NCBI RefSeq assembly: GCF_020921035.1
Contig: NC_063157.1
Span: 18,735,777-18,799,776, forward strand
Direction of reading: 5' to 3'
From: Rhodamnia argentea
Lineage: Eukaryota; Streptophyta; Magnoliopsida; Myrtales; Myrtaceae
DNA length: 64,000 bases
Shown: positions 10,886-22,300 of the stretch, piece after piece
How the letters are laid out: each line of letters begins with the position of its first letter
Numbering within the stretch: the first letter of the stretch is position 1
Notes under the pieces: model-generated
Told to the model about the DNA's origin: nothing
What the model saw: only the letters and a program-made list of their open reading frames with translations
Database searches by the model: none
Made by a program: the position numbers and the translations under genes

Positions 10886-12759
10886 CTAGTGGGGAAAACG
10901 AGAGCCGTTGATGAGGAAACAGACGACGCGGAAGCCGGAGAGGAGCGAGGAGAAGGCGAGGAAGAGGAAGGCCGCAAATCCAAGGGCGATGGCGATGTCC
11001 GATTGGATGCAGAAGGCGCTCGACACCGTACACGTGTCCGATCCCTTCAGCGTCCTCGCCAGTGCCGTCCCAGCCGATACCGCCGACATCAGTATGTACG
11101 CGAACACCTGCAAAAATGCATGAAGAAAGAACAAAAAAAACAAGAACCATGATTTTGGATAATCATTTCTTTTTATTTATTTATTTCCAGCTTATTGCAT
11201 TTTTCGGATCCAAAATTGACAAGAAAATCGAAAAAATTTTGAAATTTCGTAAATAGGGAGGGAGAGGGAAATTTAAGATATGGTCGGACCGCTTAAACGG
11301 ACTAATTAACTTAGATGACCGCTTATTAAATAGATTCAATAAATTAAAATTTACTATCTCTGAAGTTATCCATTTACATGGGTATGCAAAGTTTTGAGTT
11401 AACTAGTACTAAATAAAATTCCTTCAATTTGCTAAACCTTAAAAATTTAAAAAAAAAAAATCAAGTCATGTTCCTAATGTGTCGAATAGAAAACCTACGA
11501 ATCTATAGTCATATATGTCCAACCAAGTTCCTTTGTCATCTAGATAATATCTGTCCGACCCCATCTCATTTGTCTAACAATTGGCCCGAATAACAAAATT
11601 CGTCGCAACAACTTAGCTTTCAGACAATCCTATACGTAAAAGCAAAGACTATCGTTGGGTTCATTGAGACGTGAAGTATATAGCCTCTTCATTTCTTATC
11701 AAGTGTCGACACGTGAAAGGGTTTGATTATATGAAATAATAAACTCGAAACATTCGTGTCGCTCACTCAGTGGGACTTGATAATATCCATAAAAATGATC
11801 TATTCGATAATAATCTTAGTTTATCAACATTTTTTTCCGACTAATTTCACTTCTATCGTGAGAACTTGACGAAGAATAGTTGATTGCGAGTCGTCAATAT
11901 TATTATTTCGCGAAAAATAAATGATATGAAATATATTTTCTCGAAAGTGGTACTTTTGTATCGTCTTTAAGAAATATATTCGTCCTTACTAGAAATGTTT
12001 AGATATAAATTATTATCGATAAAAAAATGCTCTCATTTTAAAAAATAAAAATAAAAATAATAATAAATGATGTATTTATTTCCGTAAAATATCAGAAAGA
12101 AGGCAGCCTAACCTGGTCGTGGCTAAAATCGAACCAGAGTTGGAAGGCTTCCGGGAACAATGTGGCGTTCTTCAGTATCTCCCACACCGAAGCTCCCGAC
12201 TCCGACAGCGAGTACAGCGCCACCATCGCGTTCGCCGCGAACACGTATCTGCCAAAGCAAGAAAAAACCCCCCCAAATTCCCGAATTTCAGCAGATTCAT
12301 GGTGAGATGGGGTTCGATTTCGCTGTGCTCGATCATCGATCGAGCTCGAGCGGATGCGAAAATGGCGAGCGCTTGAGGACTTTTTGCTTTCAAAAACCCC
12401 CTTCCCCTTCTATTTTTCTAGAAAATTCCACGGACAAAAAGCTGCTTTCTTTCCGTTCCGGAAAAAAGGTAAAGGGAGGCGAGAGAAAAAGCGAGCGGGG
12501 AAAGGAGGGGGGGGGAAGAGTACCTGAGAGCCTCGAAGTCGTACCAGTGCGGGGAGGAAGGGCCGCGGGAGTTGGTGACGGTGAAGATGGAGGAGGCGAG
12601 GGCGAAGCAGAAGGCGGCGAGCCGCAGCAGCAGGATCAGCCAGTTGAACCGACGGAGCTTCTGCACGGACACCGTGGACTGGTACTGCCGGTGGTGGTGG
12701 TGGTGCGGAGGCGGCGTGGCGTCGCCGTTGCGAGGGGAGTGGTGGTGCGGAGATCGCAT
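10886..12759 (-). CDS. CASPL4: CASP-like four-helix membrane protein, 3 exons
   Basis: Coding exons (minus) are 12524-12759, 12113-12248 and 10886-11107, giving 197 residues, normal for the CASP/CASPL (DUF588, MARVEL-related) family. Both introns are GT-AG, and frame is kept across an AG|A codon and a phase-0 join. The N-terminus is His/Pro-rich (residues 5-23), then [13 protein letters not shown] as in CASPL4 members. Predicted helices lie at ~40-62 (conserved Arg46), ~80-101, ~125-145 and ~165-190. Asp123 stands just before the third helix; the Arg and Asp are family hallmarks. The C-terminus [13 protein letters not shown] is also typical. CASPs organise plasma-membrane domains such as the Casparian strip; the role of CASPL4 proteins is less clear. 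The plus-strand ORFs of 129 and 210 codons here are shadows of these GC-rich exons. The subgroup assignment (4C-like) is from memory. Confidence 0.9.
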
Positions 12760-12884
12760 GTCGATGCTGATGCGGATGATGTTGAGTCATGAGAGGGAGG
12801 GAGGGAGAGTGGGTTAATAAGTTATGGGGATGATGAGATAGAAAAGGGAGTTGCAGTCACGAGACATGGCGAGACTTCCATGAG

Positions 12885-13020
12885 ATGAGAGAGAGGAGAG
12901 AGAAGAGAGAGAAGGTTCTGGGAATGGGGAAAAAGGTAAGGCAGGGAGAGAGGTCAGAGGATGTAGAGAGAGACGTTATAGCCAGAGACGTCTGTACTTT
13001 GAGAGAGAGAGAGAGAGAGT
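12885..13020. repeat. GA-rich tract upstream of the CASP-like gene
   Basis: A purine-rich stretch with several GAGA runs, ending in an (AG)n run at 13000-13019. It lies 125-260 bases upstream of the CASP-like start codon, so on the gene strand it is a CT-rich leader or core-promoter tract, common in plants. Confidence 0.55.
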
Positions 13021-13123
13021 TCAAATGCAGGTTCTACTTTTTTTTTTTAATTTTGTATATCCTAATTTTTCTAATATAGTATATTAAATCGTAAAAAATT
13101 ACACAATTTCTTCGTAATTTCAT

Positions 13124-13565
13124 TTTTTTTTGGAAAAAAATCACCAAAAACTCTAAACTATGCTCACTGTGACACATTTACCCTAAATTTTTTTTGCGAC
13201 ATAAAAAATCCCAAACTATGCCTACTGTGTTATATTTACTCCAATTTTTTTATGACACCAAAAACTTCAAATTATGTCCACTATGACACATTTATCTCAA
13301 ATAATTTTTTTGTGATACAAAAAACCCCAAAATCTTAGGTGTGTGACAACGTTATCCAAAATTTCGAGGTAAATATGTCATATGTATAAAATTTTATGAT
13401 TTTTGGTGGCACAAGAAAAAAATTACGATAAATATGTCATAATGGTACGTGTCACATGGATATAAGTCTAGGACTTTTGGTGTCACAAGAAAAAATTTGG
13501 GATAAATATGTCACAATATGCATAGTTTAGGATTTTTTTATGGCTTTTACCCTTTTTTTTTTACT
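13124..13565. mobile_element. Foldback element with internal repeat units
   Basis: The left half repeats a unit like 'aaactatgcccactgtgacacatttaccc' about three times. The right half contains the reverse complement of the same unit ('gataaatatgtcac...atagttt'), so the whole stretch folds on itself. The 11-base sequence CGTAATTTCAT stands at 13113-13123 and again at 13566-13576 and could be the target-site duplication. T-runs at both ends blur the exact termini. It has no coding potential. Confidence 0.65.
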
Positions 13566-13979
13566 CGTAATTTCATATTGACATGTATAGTTATTTTACT
13601 TTTTGTAGTTTTTTTTTTATATCATATAATTTTAACGGGAAAAACAAACTCTTGGCAAGACGAGAGAAACAAATCCCACGTACAAAACTAAGAATAACGT
13701 GGATTTTTATTTGGTTCCATGTCGAGGCAAAGAGTAATTTACGTTGTCACTGTCGACATGTGAGAGAACTCTGCTGCAAATTAGCGCTGGACCTAATAAT
13801 AACGTGAAAAAAGAAATGGTCATTCTCTAATCTTATCCGTATAAATTGTTATCGATTGTTGTTAAATCAAAACCACATACATGCATAGCTGAAACTTTGT
13901 AAATTCAAGTGAGATGAATCGACAATCGTCACGGAAAAACATAAAGAGTATGCACGGTTTACATGTCCTTCAAAAATAA

Positions 13980-14440
13980 TGTTTCCAGGGGCTTTGAGCG
14001 TCAAAGTCCATCGGGCAAATGCAAATATCATGGAGAGTTTTGGGAAGACATAATTGCAGTTCAAAAAGCCTCTAAAGGCCTTCTTAGCCCAAGGCAAATC
14101 CGGAGGTGTTTTGAGCTTTGAGCATTTTCGGAATGCAAATTCAATTTTTTTTTCCAACTTCGCCCTCGCTCAACTTTCATAATTTTGGAAATATCCACAC
14201 CTCGTGTGATATTATCGGCTAGGGTTTAGGCCGCCGATGATGCCAAATCTAGCTATCGACAAGCTAGTTCGGCGTCGGCCAACCTAGCGTGAGGTCGCTC
14301 GGGTCTCGCGGTTCCAAGCGATCATTGCTCGAGGTCGGACCAACCTTAGGTGTCGCATGGGTTGCCCGACCTCAGGCAAGGCTAGCCAGCGACTAGATCT
14401 AGCCACCCAAAAGTACCTTACAAAGTGTAGTGTTTTTTTT
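13980..14440. repeat. GC-rich non-autonomous repeat
   Basis: Part of this stretch (14,100-14,180) is the reverse complement of part of the MITE at 22,168-22,748: both hold 'gcgagggc(a/g)aagttgga' and a 'ggaaatgct'-like phrase. The following 14,210-14,400 is unusually GC-rich, with 'gaggtcg' phrases as in that MITE and at 40.5-40.7 kb. I take it for another copy of one family. Ends are not resolved. Confidence 0.45.
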
Positions 14441-15109
14441 TTCCCAACCGGTATTAAAGTCAAAGTTACTTCCTAACATGTTTTTAAAAAAATACTTCAT
14501 CGAATACTATTTGTATTTTCCCTAAATTCCTTTGTGTTTCTTCAAAATGCGGGCTTGCCTGAGCTTTTGCATTTAAGTGCATTAAAAATCTTGATGAGTG
14601 AAAAGGTCACGGATGGAAAAGCTACGTTGACAAAACATGAAAAAGAACAAAAAAAAAAAAAATACTATTGACAAAATAAAATGAAAAACTAGCCCAAGGA
14701 CAAAACTCTTTACGCTCGATGTCTACACCTAATATGTAAGGATCGAATAGAGTTTCGGCAGAGAATATTGGAAAGAATTCAGGATCGATGATCACAAAAG
14801 TCTCAGATCAACCTGTAATTACAAGTGAGGTATGAAACGGTGGCTGAAATGTCTAATCATACTAGAATATGTTAAGATTACAAAGACAACAAATGTGGTT
14901 TTAACCCAAAACCCGTCTCACTTCTGAAAACCTACCGTTCGTTTATTGCCCACTAGAGTTTGGTAGTCAATGTCGGCAATCGAGCAACGAGTGCATGCAT
15001 CACTTCTGAAAACCCGCCGTCTATTTATTGCCCACTAGAGTTTGGTAATCAACCGTAAGATATCCAACTAATACTAATCCTAGAATTGGATAGCTCCTAT
15101 CATCCAAAA

Positions 15110-15538
15110 GGGAGAGAATTACCAAAAAAGTCTTAAATCTATTGCGATTGTGTCAATTCAGTCATAAACTTTTATTTTGTCAACTCAGTCATAAACCCGT
15201 TGCAATTATGTCAATTCAGTCAATTTGACCGGCCGAAGCCGCCGTGTCAAATTTATAAAAATATTTTAATATTTCTCAAAAAATTTTAACTTTATTTAAT
15301 AATTTTTTTCTATCTTTTTTTGGTTTTTTGGTTTGGACCAATAGCTTCCCACCGGGCAAAACAAAAAGCAAAGACAAGAAAAAAAATATTAAAATTTTGA
15401 CAATGTTAAAATGTTATTAAAAACTTGTCATGCTCGCATTGGTCGGATAAATGGATTAAATTGACATAATTGCGTAAAGTTTAGGACTAAATTGACACAA
15501 TTGCAATAGATTTAGGACATTTTTGATAAGTTTTCCCC
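15110..15538. mobile_element. Foldback MITE
   Basis: The left arm reads 'accaaaaaagtcttaaatct' and 'attgtgtcaattcagtc', and the right arm carries the inverted counterpart 'agatttaggacatttttga' and 'aaattgacacaattgc'. The centre is AT-rich with short GC patches ('gaccggccgaagccgccg'). CCAAAA flanks both sides (15104-15109 and 15539-15544), but a full duplication is not clear. Confidence 0.6.
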
Positions 15539-16290
15539 CCAAAAATTAAGCAAGGCTGATGGATTTTTCTCAATTCCATCTCTCCCGCAGAATCAGACAC
15601 GGGAGTTTCTTCTCATCCATCACCTCGCGAATGAACCGATTCAAGATGCGTGGTTACCGAGTTCTCCCCCCATTCGCGATACGGTAACAATTATTTACAA
15701 TTATCTCCACATTTGCCTCTATATTTCTCCTTCAAAATGCGGTTACCCTCACCTAATTGCACCATTAATTGGAAATAATCACTAGATTAGAGAAACAAAA
15801 TCGTATAATGACACCATGTTCGAGGTTGGAAGCCGTGGGAAAGGGCAAAGGTACTCGTTGACCACTCAAGGGTGGGGGCCAATGACTGTGAATGTGAAGA
15901 CTAGAACAGCCCTGGTCAATTTTGGAAAGACTTTAATTGCTTGCTGATGGGGTCCGCTATGCTCCTCATGATTTGCCCTAACCACTCTCTCCTTTTCCAT
16001 TGTGGGTTTTTCCTCTTCTTTAGCTTTTGAAAAGAGGTGGCCTTTTCACGTTTCAATCGCGCAGCCTATGAGTTTCAGTCTGGTGTTGTCCAGTCAGCCT
16101 ACAGATTCACACTAATCATGATTCTTAACTAATTGCCGACGTTGTTGTTCCATCATTCAGACGTCAGCTTGTGTCTCTAGAATTAAATGCCACTAATGGG
16201 TTCAGAACTTTGGTTGTGCGAGTCTCGATTTCCAATTAAGATTAGACGGAACAACAAAATTGGTAAATTATAATAGATTTATAATTTTTT

Positions 16291-16810
16291 GGGTTAATAC
16301 CATGAAAAACCCCAAATCGGTACACTTGTGACAAATTTACCCCAAATTATTTTTTTGACCACAAAAAACCCCAAACCGGTACACTTGTGATAAATTTACC
16401 CTAAATCGGTACACATGTGACAAATTTACCCTCCGTTAATTTTCATTAAATTTAACTATCAAATTGTTGATTTAGTGACATGTGATAGTTGACGGGTATA
16501 CCAATATGGGGTTTTGACCCTCTGTTTGTCACGGGTTTATCAATTTGAGATTTTTCATGATATTAAATCAATTTAACGAGGGGTGAATTTGTCACATATG
16601 TACCAGTTTGGGGTATTTCGTGGTCAAAAGAATTAGTTTAGGGTAAATTTGTCACAAATATACCAGTTTAGGGTTTTTGGTGGTCAAAAAAATAGTTTGG
16701 GGTAAATTTGTCACGGATGTACCGGTTTAGGATTTTTCGTGGTTAAAAAAATAGTTTGAGGTAAATTTGTCACGGGTGTACCGGTTTGGGGTTTTTCATG
16801 GTATTAACCC
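16291..16810. mobile_element. Foldback MULE-type MITE with 9-bp TSD
   Basis: 520 bases. The outermost 26 bases at each end are perfect inverted repeats (start GGGTTAATACCATG, end CATGGTATTAACCC). Inside, units of ~75 bases with 'aaaccccaaaccggtacac' and 'gtgacaaatttacccc' repeat two to three times on the left and about four times, inverted, on the right. TAATTTTTT stands immediately on both sides (16282-16290 and 16811-16819). A perfect 9-bp target-site duplication is the Mutator-superfamily length. The element is non-coding and would need a transposase from elsewhere. Confidence 0.8.
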
Positions 16811-16819
16811 TAATTTTTT

Positions 16820-19014
16820 TTAGAATTTTCCCTATTTAGTGGTGACCTATATACAAGGAAAACCTAAGGGTATTACTATTAAACGTTCGATATCTCCTTA
16901 AAAAGAAAAGACATATGAAAAGCCCAAAAAAAAGGGTAATGACATACTAACATTCTAGTGTCGAAGGAATTGAAATGGAATGAACATACCTTTCCTTTCC
17001 AATTCACAGAGTTTCGACCCAAAAAAAAAAAAAATTCACTAAGTGGAAAACGGTACTAAATATCAAAATTAATTCACTAACCGAAAAGACCCAAATTCTC
17101 AGTCAACACAACTATTTTTGAAGCCGTCCTTTTTAAATGTTGTCCTCATGAGGTTGCTTGTCAGTGGGAGCAAGTAAGCAAATTATAATCATAATTATAT
17201 GACGTTGAAACTCGGAGTTCCTACGCTGTTTTCTATTATTTGTCCGAGATTGACATTTGACTAATGGTGTCATCTTGAGCCAACACATGCTCTATCTTGT
17301 CGTTTCTGTAATTGCCGATCTCATTGACTTGTAAGTTCATACAACTATTGGTAAATGTTAATAGGAACCGACAAATGAGGAGACACCACGTGGACTACTC
17401 TGAGTCAAATTAACAAAACATCAATCCTGTCCAACTTGCTTGATTAAATTAAAATGATGGAAACCGCCAGAAAAATTGCAATCGTGAGACTACATGTAAC
17501 ATTCAAAAATGAACTTTGAAAATGGAAAATAACAGTGTCTTCATTTGTCCAAGTTAAGTGAGTGTACAAGAAAGGCAAAGACCTGATAAGTGAAGAAACA
17601 ACATAAATTAAAAAAAAAAAAACACAACATAGAAGTAGGGCTGTCAAGAAGACCCGGAAGACCCGAAATCCTGACCCCAAATGTAGTTCTCGGTTCGGGG
17701 CGCATAGCAAGCAACTTAAGCGGGTCAGATTTGGTTTAGTTGTTTAACCTAAATCTTTGACCTGTATGAAGCGAAAGTGAGTTTTGACACCGAGAGTTTC
17801 ACCAAAAATTAAACTGATTTTTACTTTAGAGAAATTTGAATATCATGAGTCTTGACTTGAGAGTTTGATGAATCACTGGTTGCAACATAGCAGAGATCAA
17901 CGCCAACCTTGAGCATCGCCGAACCCCAAATCAAGCCGAAGTTGGTTTGCATCTTCATGTGATGATCTCACCAACCAGAAGTACGAGGTCAAAAGATCAT
18001 TGATCTTGAGCAAGTGGTCGGTGGCGATGCATGTTGTCTGGGCTCAGCCGAGCTCCACTGCCGCTGTGGCACTGTGTTGTCAACCATGGCCAGTACACGA
18101 GGTGAGAACTGCTTGACTAATCGGACATAGAGTGCCGATTCCGTGGGGTAGATGGAGGCAGCCATGGCTTGCTGTGAAGGACCAGTGATGAGGCAACTCT
18201 CTCCCGTCCTCATTCAGCTATAGCTAGTATGATCACGGATTGTTTCTTGTCTTCAGCTTAAATTATGTAATTTGTTTTCTCAGCTTCTTGAGTTTTTTTT
18301 TTTTTTTTTGGCCCCTGAAAGAATGTTCGCGGACGTCGGTATTTTTAACCCAAGCCGTACAGTTATGTTCGGCTCAAAAACAGTTCGGATCAAGGATCAG
18401 CTCACCATGATGGAATCTCCAAAATGGCTCGGACCATTTTCTGAAAACGTGAACAAAACCAACCCATCGACACTCCAAAACCACTAAAGTGAGCGTACAC
18501 ACTTGTGGCACGTTTAGGTACTGAAAAGAAAACTAGGAAGATGAGTATGTCAGGCCTAACATCGACATTTTGTGTATAGACCTAATCAAGCGAAGCGCCA
18601 ATTTCCTCAATTTATCAAAAAGGTGAAGAGAAAACAAAACGGTCTGGGATGAGGGGAGGAAGAAAAAAAGGGCAAGGACCAAAAGCTGAGTAAAGGAAAA
18701 ACTGATGCCCAAAAGTAAATCATCTTGAAAGGCCCGAATGGATAGCTTTCTACAATCATCCTCTTTTCTTTGATTTTCTTTTCTGTCCATAATCCGTACC
18801 TACTACTTTATTTGAGAGGGAATCTATCCCCATATCGAATTTTGGCCCTTGGCCCATGCCAATGGACCTACCTTTGTACAGTGGGTACATATTTCAGAGT
18901 TGCTTCAGAACTCAAAAAGTTGCAGAGATTAAAATGAAGCAGAGAGGGAAAATCAGAGATCCAGCGGCCAATGATGGCAAAAGACATCTGGTCACAATTA
19001 AACTAGTAGTTTCT
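16820..19014. other. Intergenic, no gene seen
   Basis: A-rich sequence with short homopolymers. At about 17,637-17,760 there is a fragment starting 'agggctgtcaagaagacccg' that resembles the end of the MITE at 36.8 kb. ORFs at 17444-17710, 17989-18213 and 18533-18790 (minus) have no recognisable content. Confidence 0.4.
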
Positions 19015-19305
19015 CAAACTCACCCAGATTCTCGGAAAAGGAAAACCATATATAGAGAAATCAAGGCAATTGCACTAGTTTGAGCAACAGACCCACGGAA
19101 GTACCACAGGTAAGCATCACTTAAGTGATGATTACTTGACATGGAAAGCATCGGAGACCTGAATACACATTACATTGAATGAAAAATTCTACAGGCTTAT
19201 AAATTGGCGGCAACCAGAAAATCCCTCCCTCCCTCCCAGATAGAAGTCTTTAAGTTACAGGAAGACAAAACTTAAGCAGCACCAAGAAGAAGTAGCAATA
19301 ATGGG

Positions 19306-22300
19306 TCACAACATTTCTTGAGACCGTCTCACACAGCGAGTAACTTTCTTCCTGAATTCATTCCTATTCTCTCTCCATTCTTTCTGCAGTACAAGTTTAG
19401 AAGGACGCTAAAATAAGACTTCCAATAATTGCAAAGTAGAGACTGCCACATGCCCGCAAACATCACTTTAAAAAAAATAAAAAACGCATTTCCAGATCTA
19501 CCATAATAGCCTCAAAAACAGAAATTTACAACTAGCAACAAGCCTTTTAAATATGTCCACAGAATTTTCAGCCACAGCATATAGCAACCTAGTCCATCAG
19601 GATATCCCAAGTCAAGGTTTTACCAACCAGGACACATGCACCTTCCAGTTAAGGCGACAAAAGGTTTTGATAAGATAAAAATTAATCAATTTTTATTCAA
19701 TGCAAAGAGGATAACAACTCCAGCAATTCAGACAAAGGCGGAGAAAAAGACTTGTACTGCTACTACAAAATAAGAAAATGTAGCTTCCAACATCTTCCTC
19801 CTGCTACTTATGACTAGATTTCCGGTTGATACCTTTGCTCAAAAATGACTATCAAGAACGCAATAATCCTTTTTTTGAAACCCCATTTTTTTCAGAAAGA
19901 AGAATAGGAACGGGAAAAAAAGATCTTTTTCTTCTTTCCTATATTCATAGGGATAACGTGGCATTGTTCAGGAACAAATGTATATTTTTTTTATTGTAAT
20001 AAAAGAATGGAACAAATGTATTTTTTTTTATAACACATTTTTTTTCTTGTAATAAAAGAATGGAACAAATGTATATTTTTGTTCTTGTAATAAAAGAATG
20101 GGTTGAAATATCTATTGATAATTTTACAAAGATAATTATATTGAAGGATTAAGTTATTACTCAACAAAGAAAAGTAAAAATTATTAAAGGATGAGATCAA
20201 TTCAAAAGTGGCTTTTTATTATAGCAGACAGAATTCTATTGGTCTAATTTAGGACCTTCCAATAGGTTTTGACTCTATCTATATAGAATATATTATAGTA
20301 TTATACTACAAACATATCAGCATAAATAATATCAATTCGGTCCTAAGATTTATTGATGACCCTCGAGGAGCCGTATGAGGTGAAAATCTCACATCTATCT
20401 ATCTAACTGTATGTAGTAGTCTTAACAGATTGAATAAGCAAAAAGGAAATCAAAAACCTACCGCAGCTTCAACATTCGCTGGAGATTCGTCATTGGGACT
20501 GGAAAGCATCGATATGATACTCAAAACTATGCTCTCAACCTGCAAAATGGCGGGGACATCACTCACTACAGGACACAATGAAACAAGAACATCCATGTAT
20601 AGCAACCAATTAAATATTTTGTGATTCTAAGCAAATCGGAGAATTTGAATAAAGCATGAATGAACACTAGAATTCAGTGCGTCCAAGTTAGACAGCCAAA
20701 AGAGGATTGTTACACAACTTTTGAGGATAACCTAGCCTCCGAGCCTGAACTGTGACGAACTATTGTAGGGTATTTGCTGAAACCTCTGAATTCACGATCA
20801 TCTGCTCTTGCAATAGCGAGGCGGAAGTTTAACTATTAAATGCAAAATTATGGATTTCTTCTCCAATTGAAAAAACTAGGTCACCAGATTACGGGTCAAA
20901 TCCTTCTATGCAAACTTAAGATCTTTTTTCCTCCAATGGAAAATAAAAAATGCCCCAAAGCCCCAGAAAAATACATATCCCCTCATTTGCTCTAGATGCC
21001 CTTTCTGCTAAATTTCTCCGTTTAAAGAAAATGCAACTGGTGCCAAATTGTAACAATGAACACGCCTTTCATCTTTCGTGATCCTATTGTTCGTGATTCA
21101 CAATACGGCAACATTATGGTGCTTTTTAACAAACCAAAATGATGATAGTATGGTGTCCCAAGTTCGTTAGTACTTCTGAGAGCACAGCATATTTCCCAGG
21201 CACCCATGAAAAGAGTTAGCTACAGTACCAAGGTTTGTAGAATACACTTGGTAAGCAAGCTACCTTCAGAATCAGTAAAATCCCTATCAATAATAGACCG
21301 GAATGGTGGGTTAGGAACCCTACTTCAATGGAAAGGGGGAATCACCCTTTCGCAGTCGCTCCTCTACAACTACCTTTCGCCCAACATGATCACGAACAAC
21401 GACAGAGAATTGCGTATTTAGGAGGAGGAAACAAACCAACCCACTTGTCCTGATCGGAACGATTTGAAGAAAAGAGAATGTTGGCCCCTCCATGGATAAG
21501 AAATCCAATGCTGCCACCATCCACAAGTCTGTAAGGGGGTCCCCCTCCACTCAATAGCCCCACTACCTTTTTTATGCGAGAGTCAATGTGCCCTCCCATT
21601 CCTTCCAAATCTATAAGGATCGAAGAGTTGAGCAACCACCATGGCTTGTTTCTAAATACCCTTTCCCAGAGAGATATTCTGTTGATTCTAATGTACAAAC
21701 ATGTAAGTATCTTATGTCCAAATACTCAAGGCTTTTTAAAAGAACAGATGCAGAAGTGTCAGAAAGGGAGAATGTCTGACACCCAATTTATAGAATGCAT
21801 GCCAAGGACTGAAAGCACCAGTCCAACATCCTCTATGGCATATGTTTCTCAGCAGATCGCATTCATTACGAGATGACCAATGCCCTTCAGCATTGATGTG
21901 TCAACATCACCACCAACGTCTATTTTTAATACAAATTGGAAAGATCAGCAGTGAGGCAGCTGATAAAAGAAAAAGGAAAAATACTGTTTGGGTCTATTTG
22001 TATCCTAAACGTCAAATCATTGCAAAACGTGCTAAGTCCATCTCAAGCAATGCGCTATAGGCTTAGTTAACTAAAAAACTCTACACTTGAAGGGCTTCTT
22101 CAATTTTCATGCAAACTTCAAATCTACCAATTCTACTGCCAGACTTTTTGATCCTAAATCACAATGAGGCTGCGTTAGGTTCGGCTTTTGGGGAAATACT
22201 AAAACTCTAGGTTAAAGGGGTTTTTTGAAATGCAAATAGTGTTTGGTAAAGCGTAATTGAAAAGTGCAGTGCCTTGGGAATCGATTTTGGCTTAGATGCT

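Noticed and set aside
10763..11152. 129-codon plus-strand ORF rich in Arg/Ser
   Set aside because: It is antisense to CASP-like exon 3 and starts in a microsatellite.
12160..12792. 210-codon plus-strand ORF
   Set aside because: It is the shadow of CASP-like exons 1 and 2 and runs through the intron between them.
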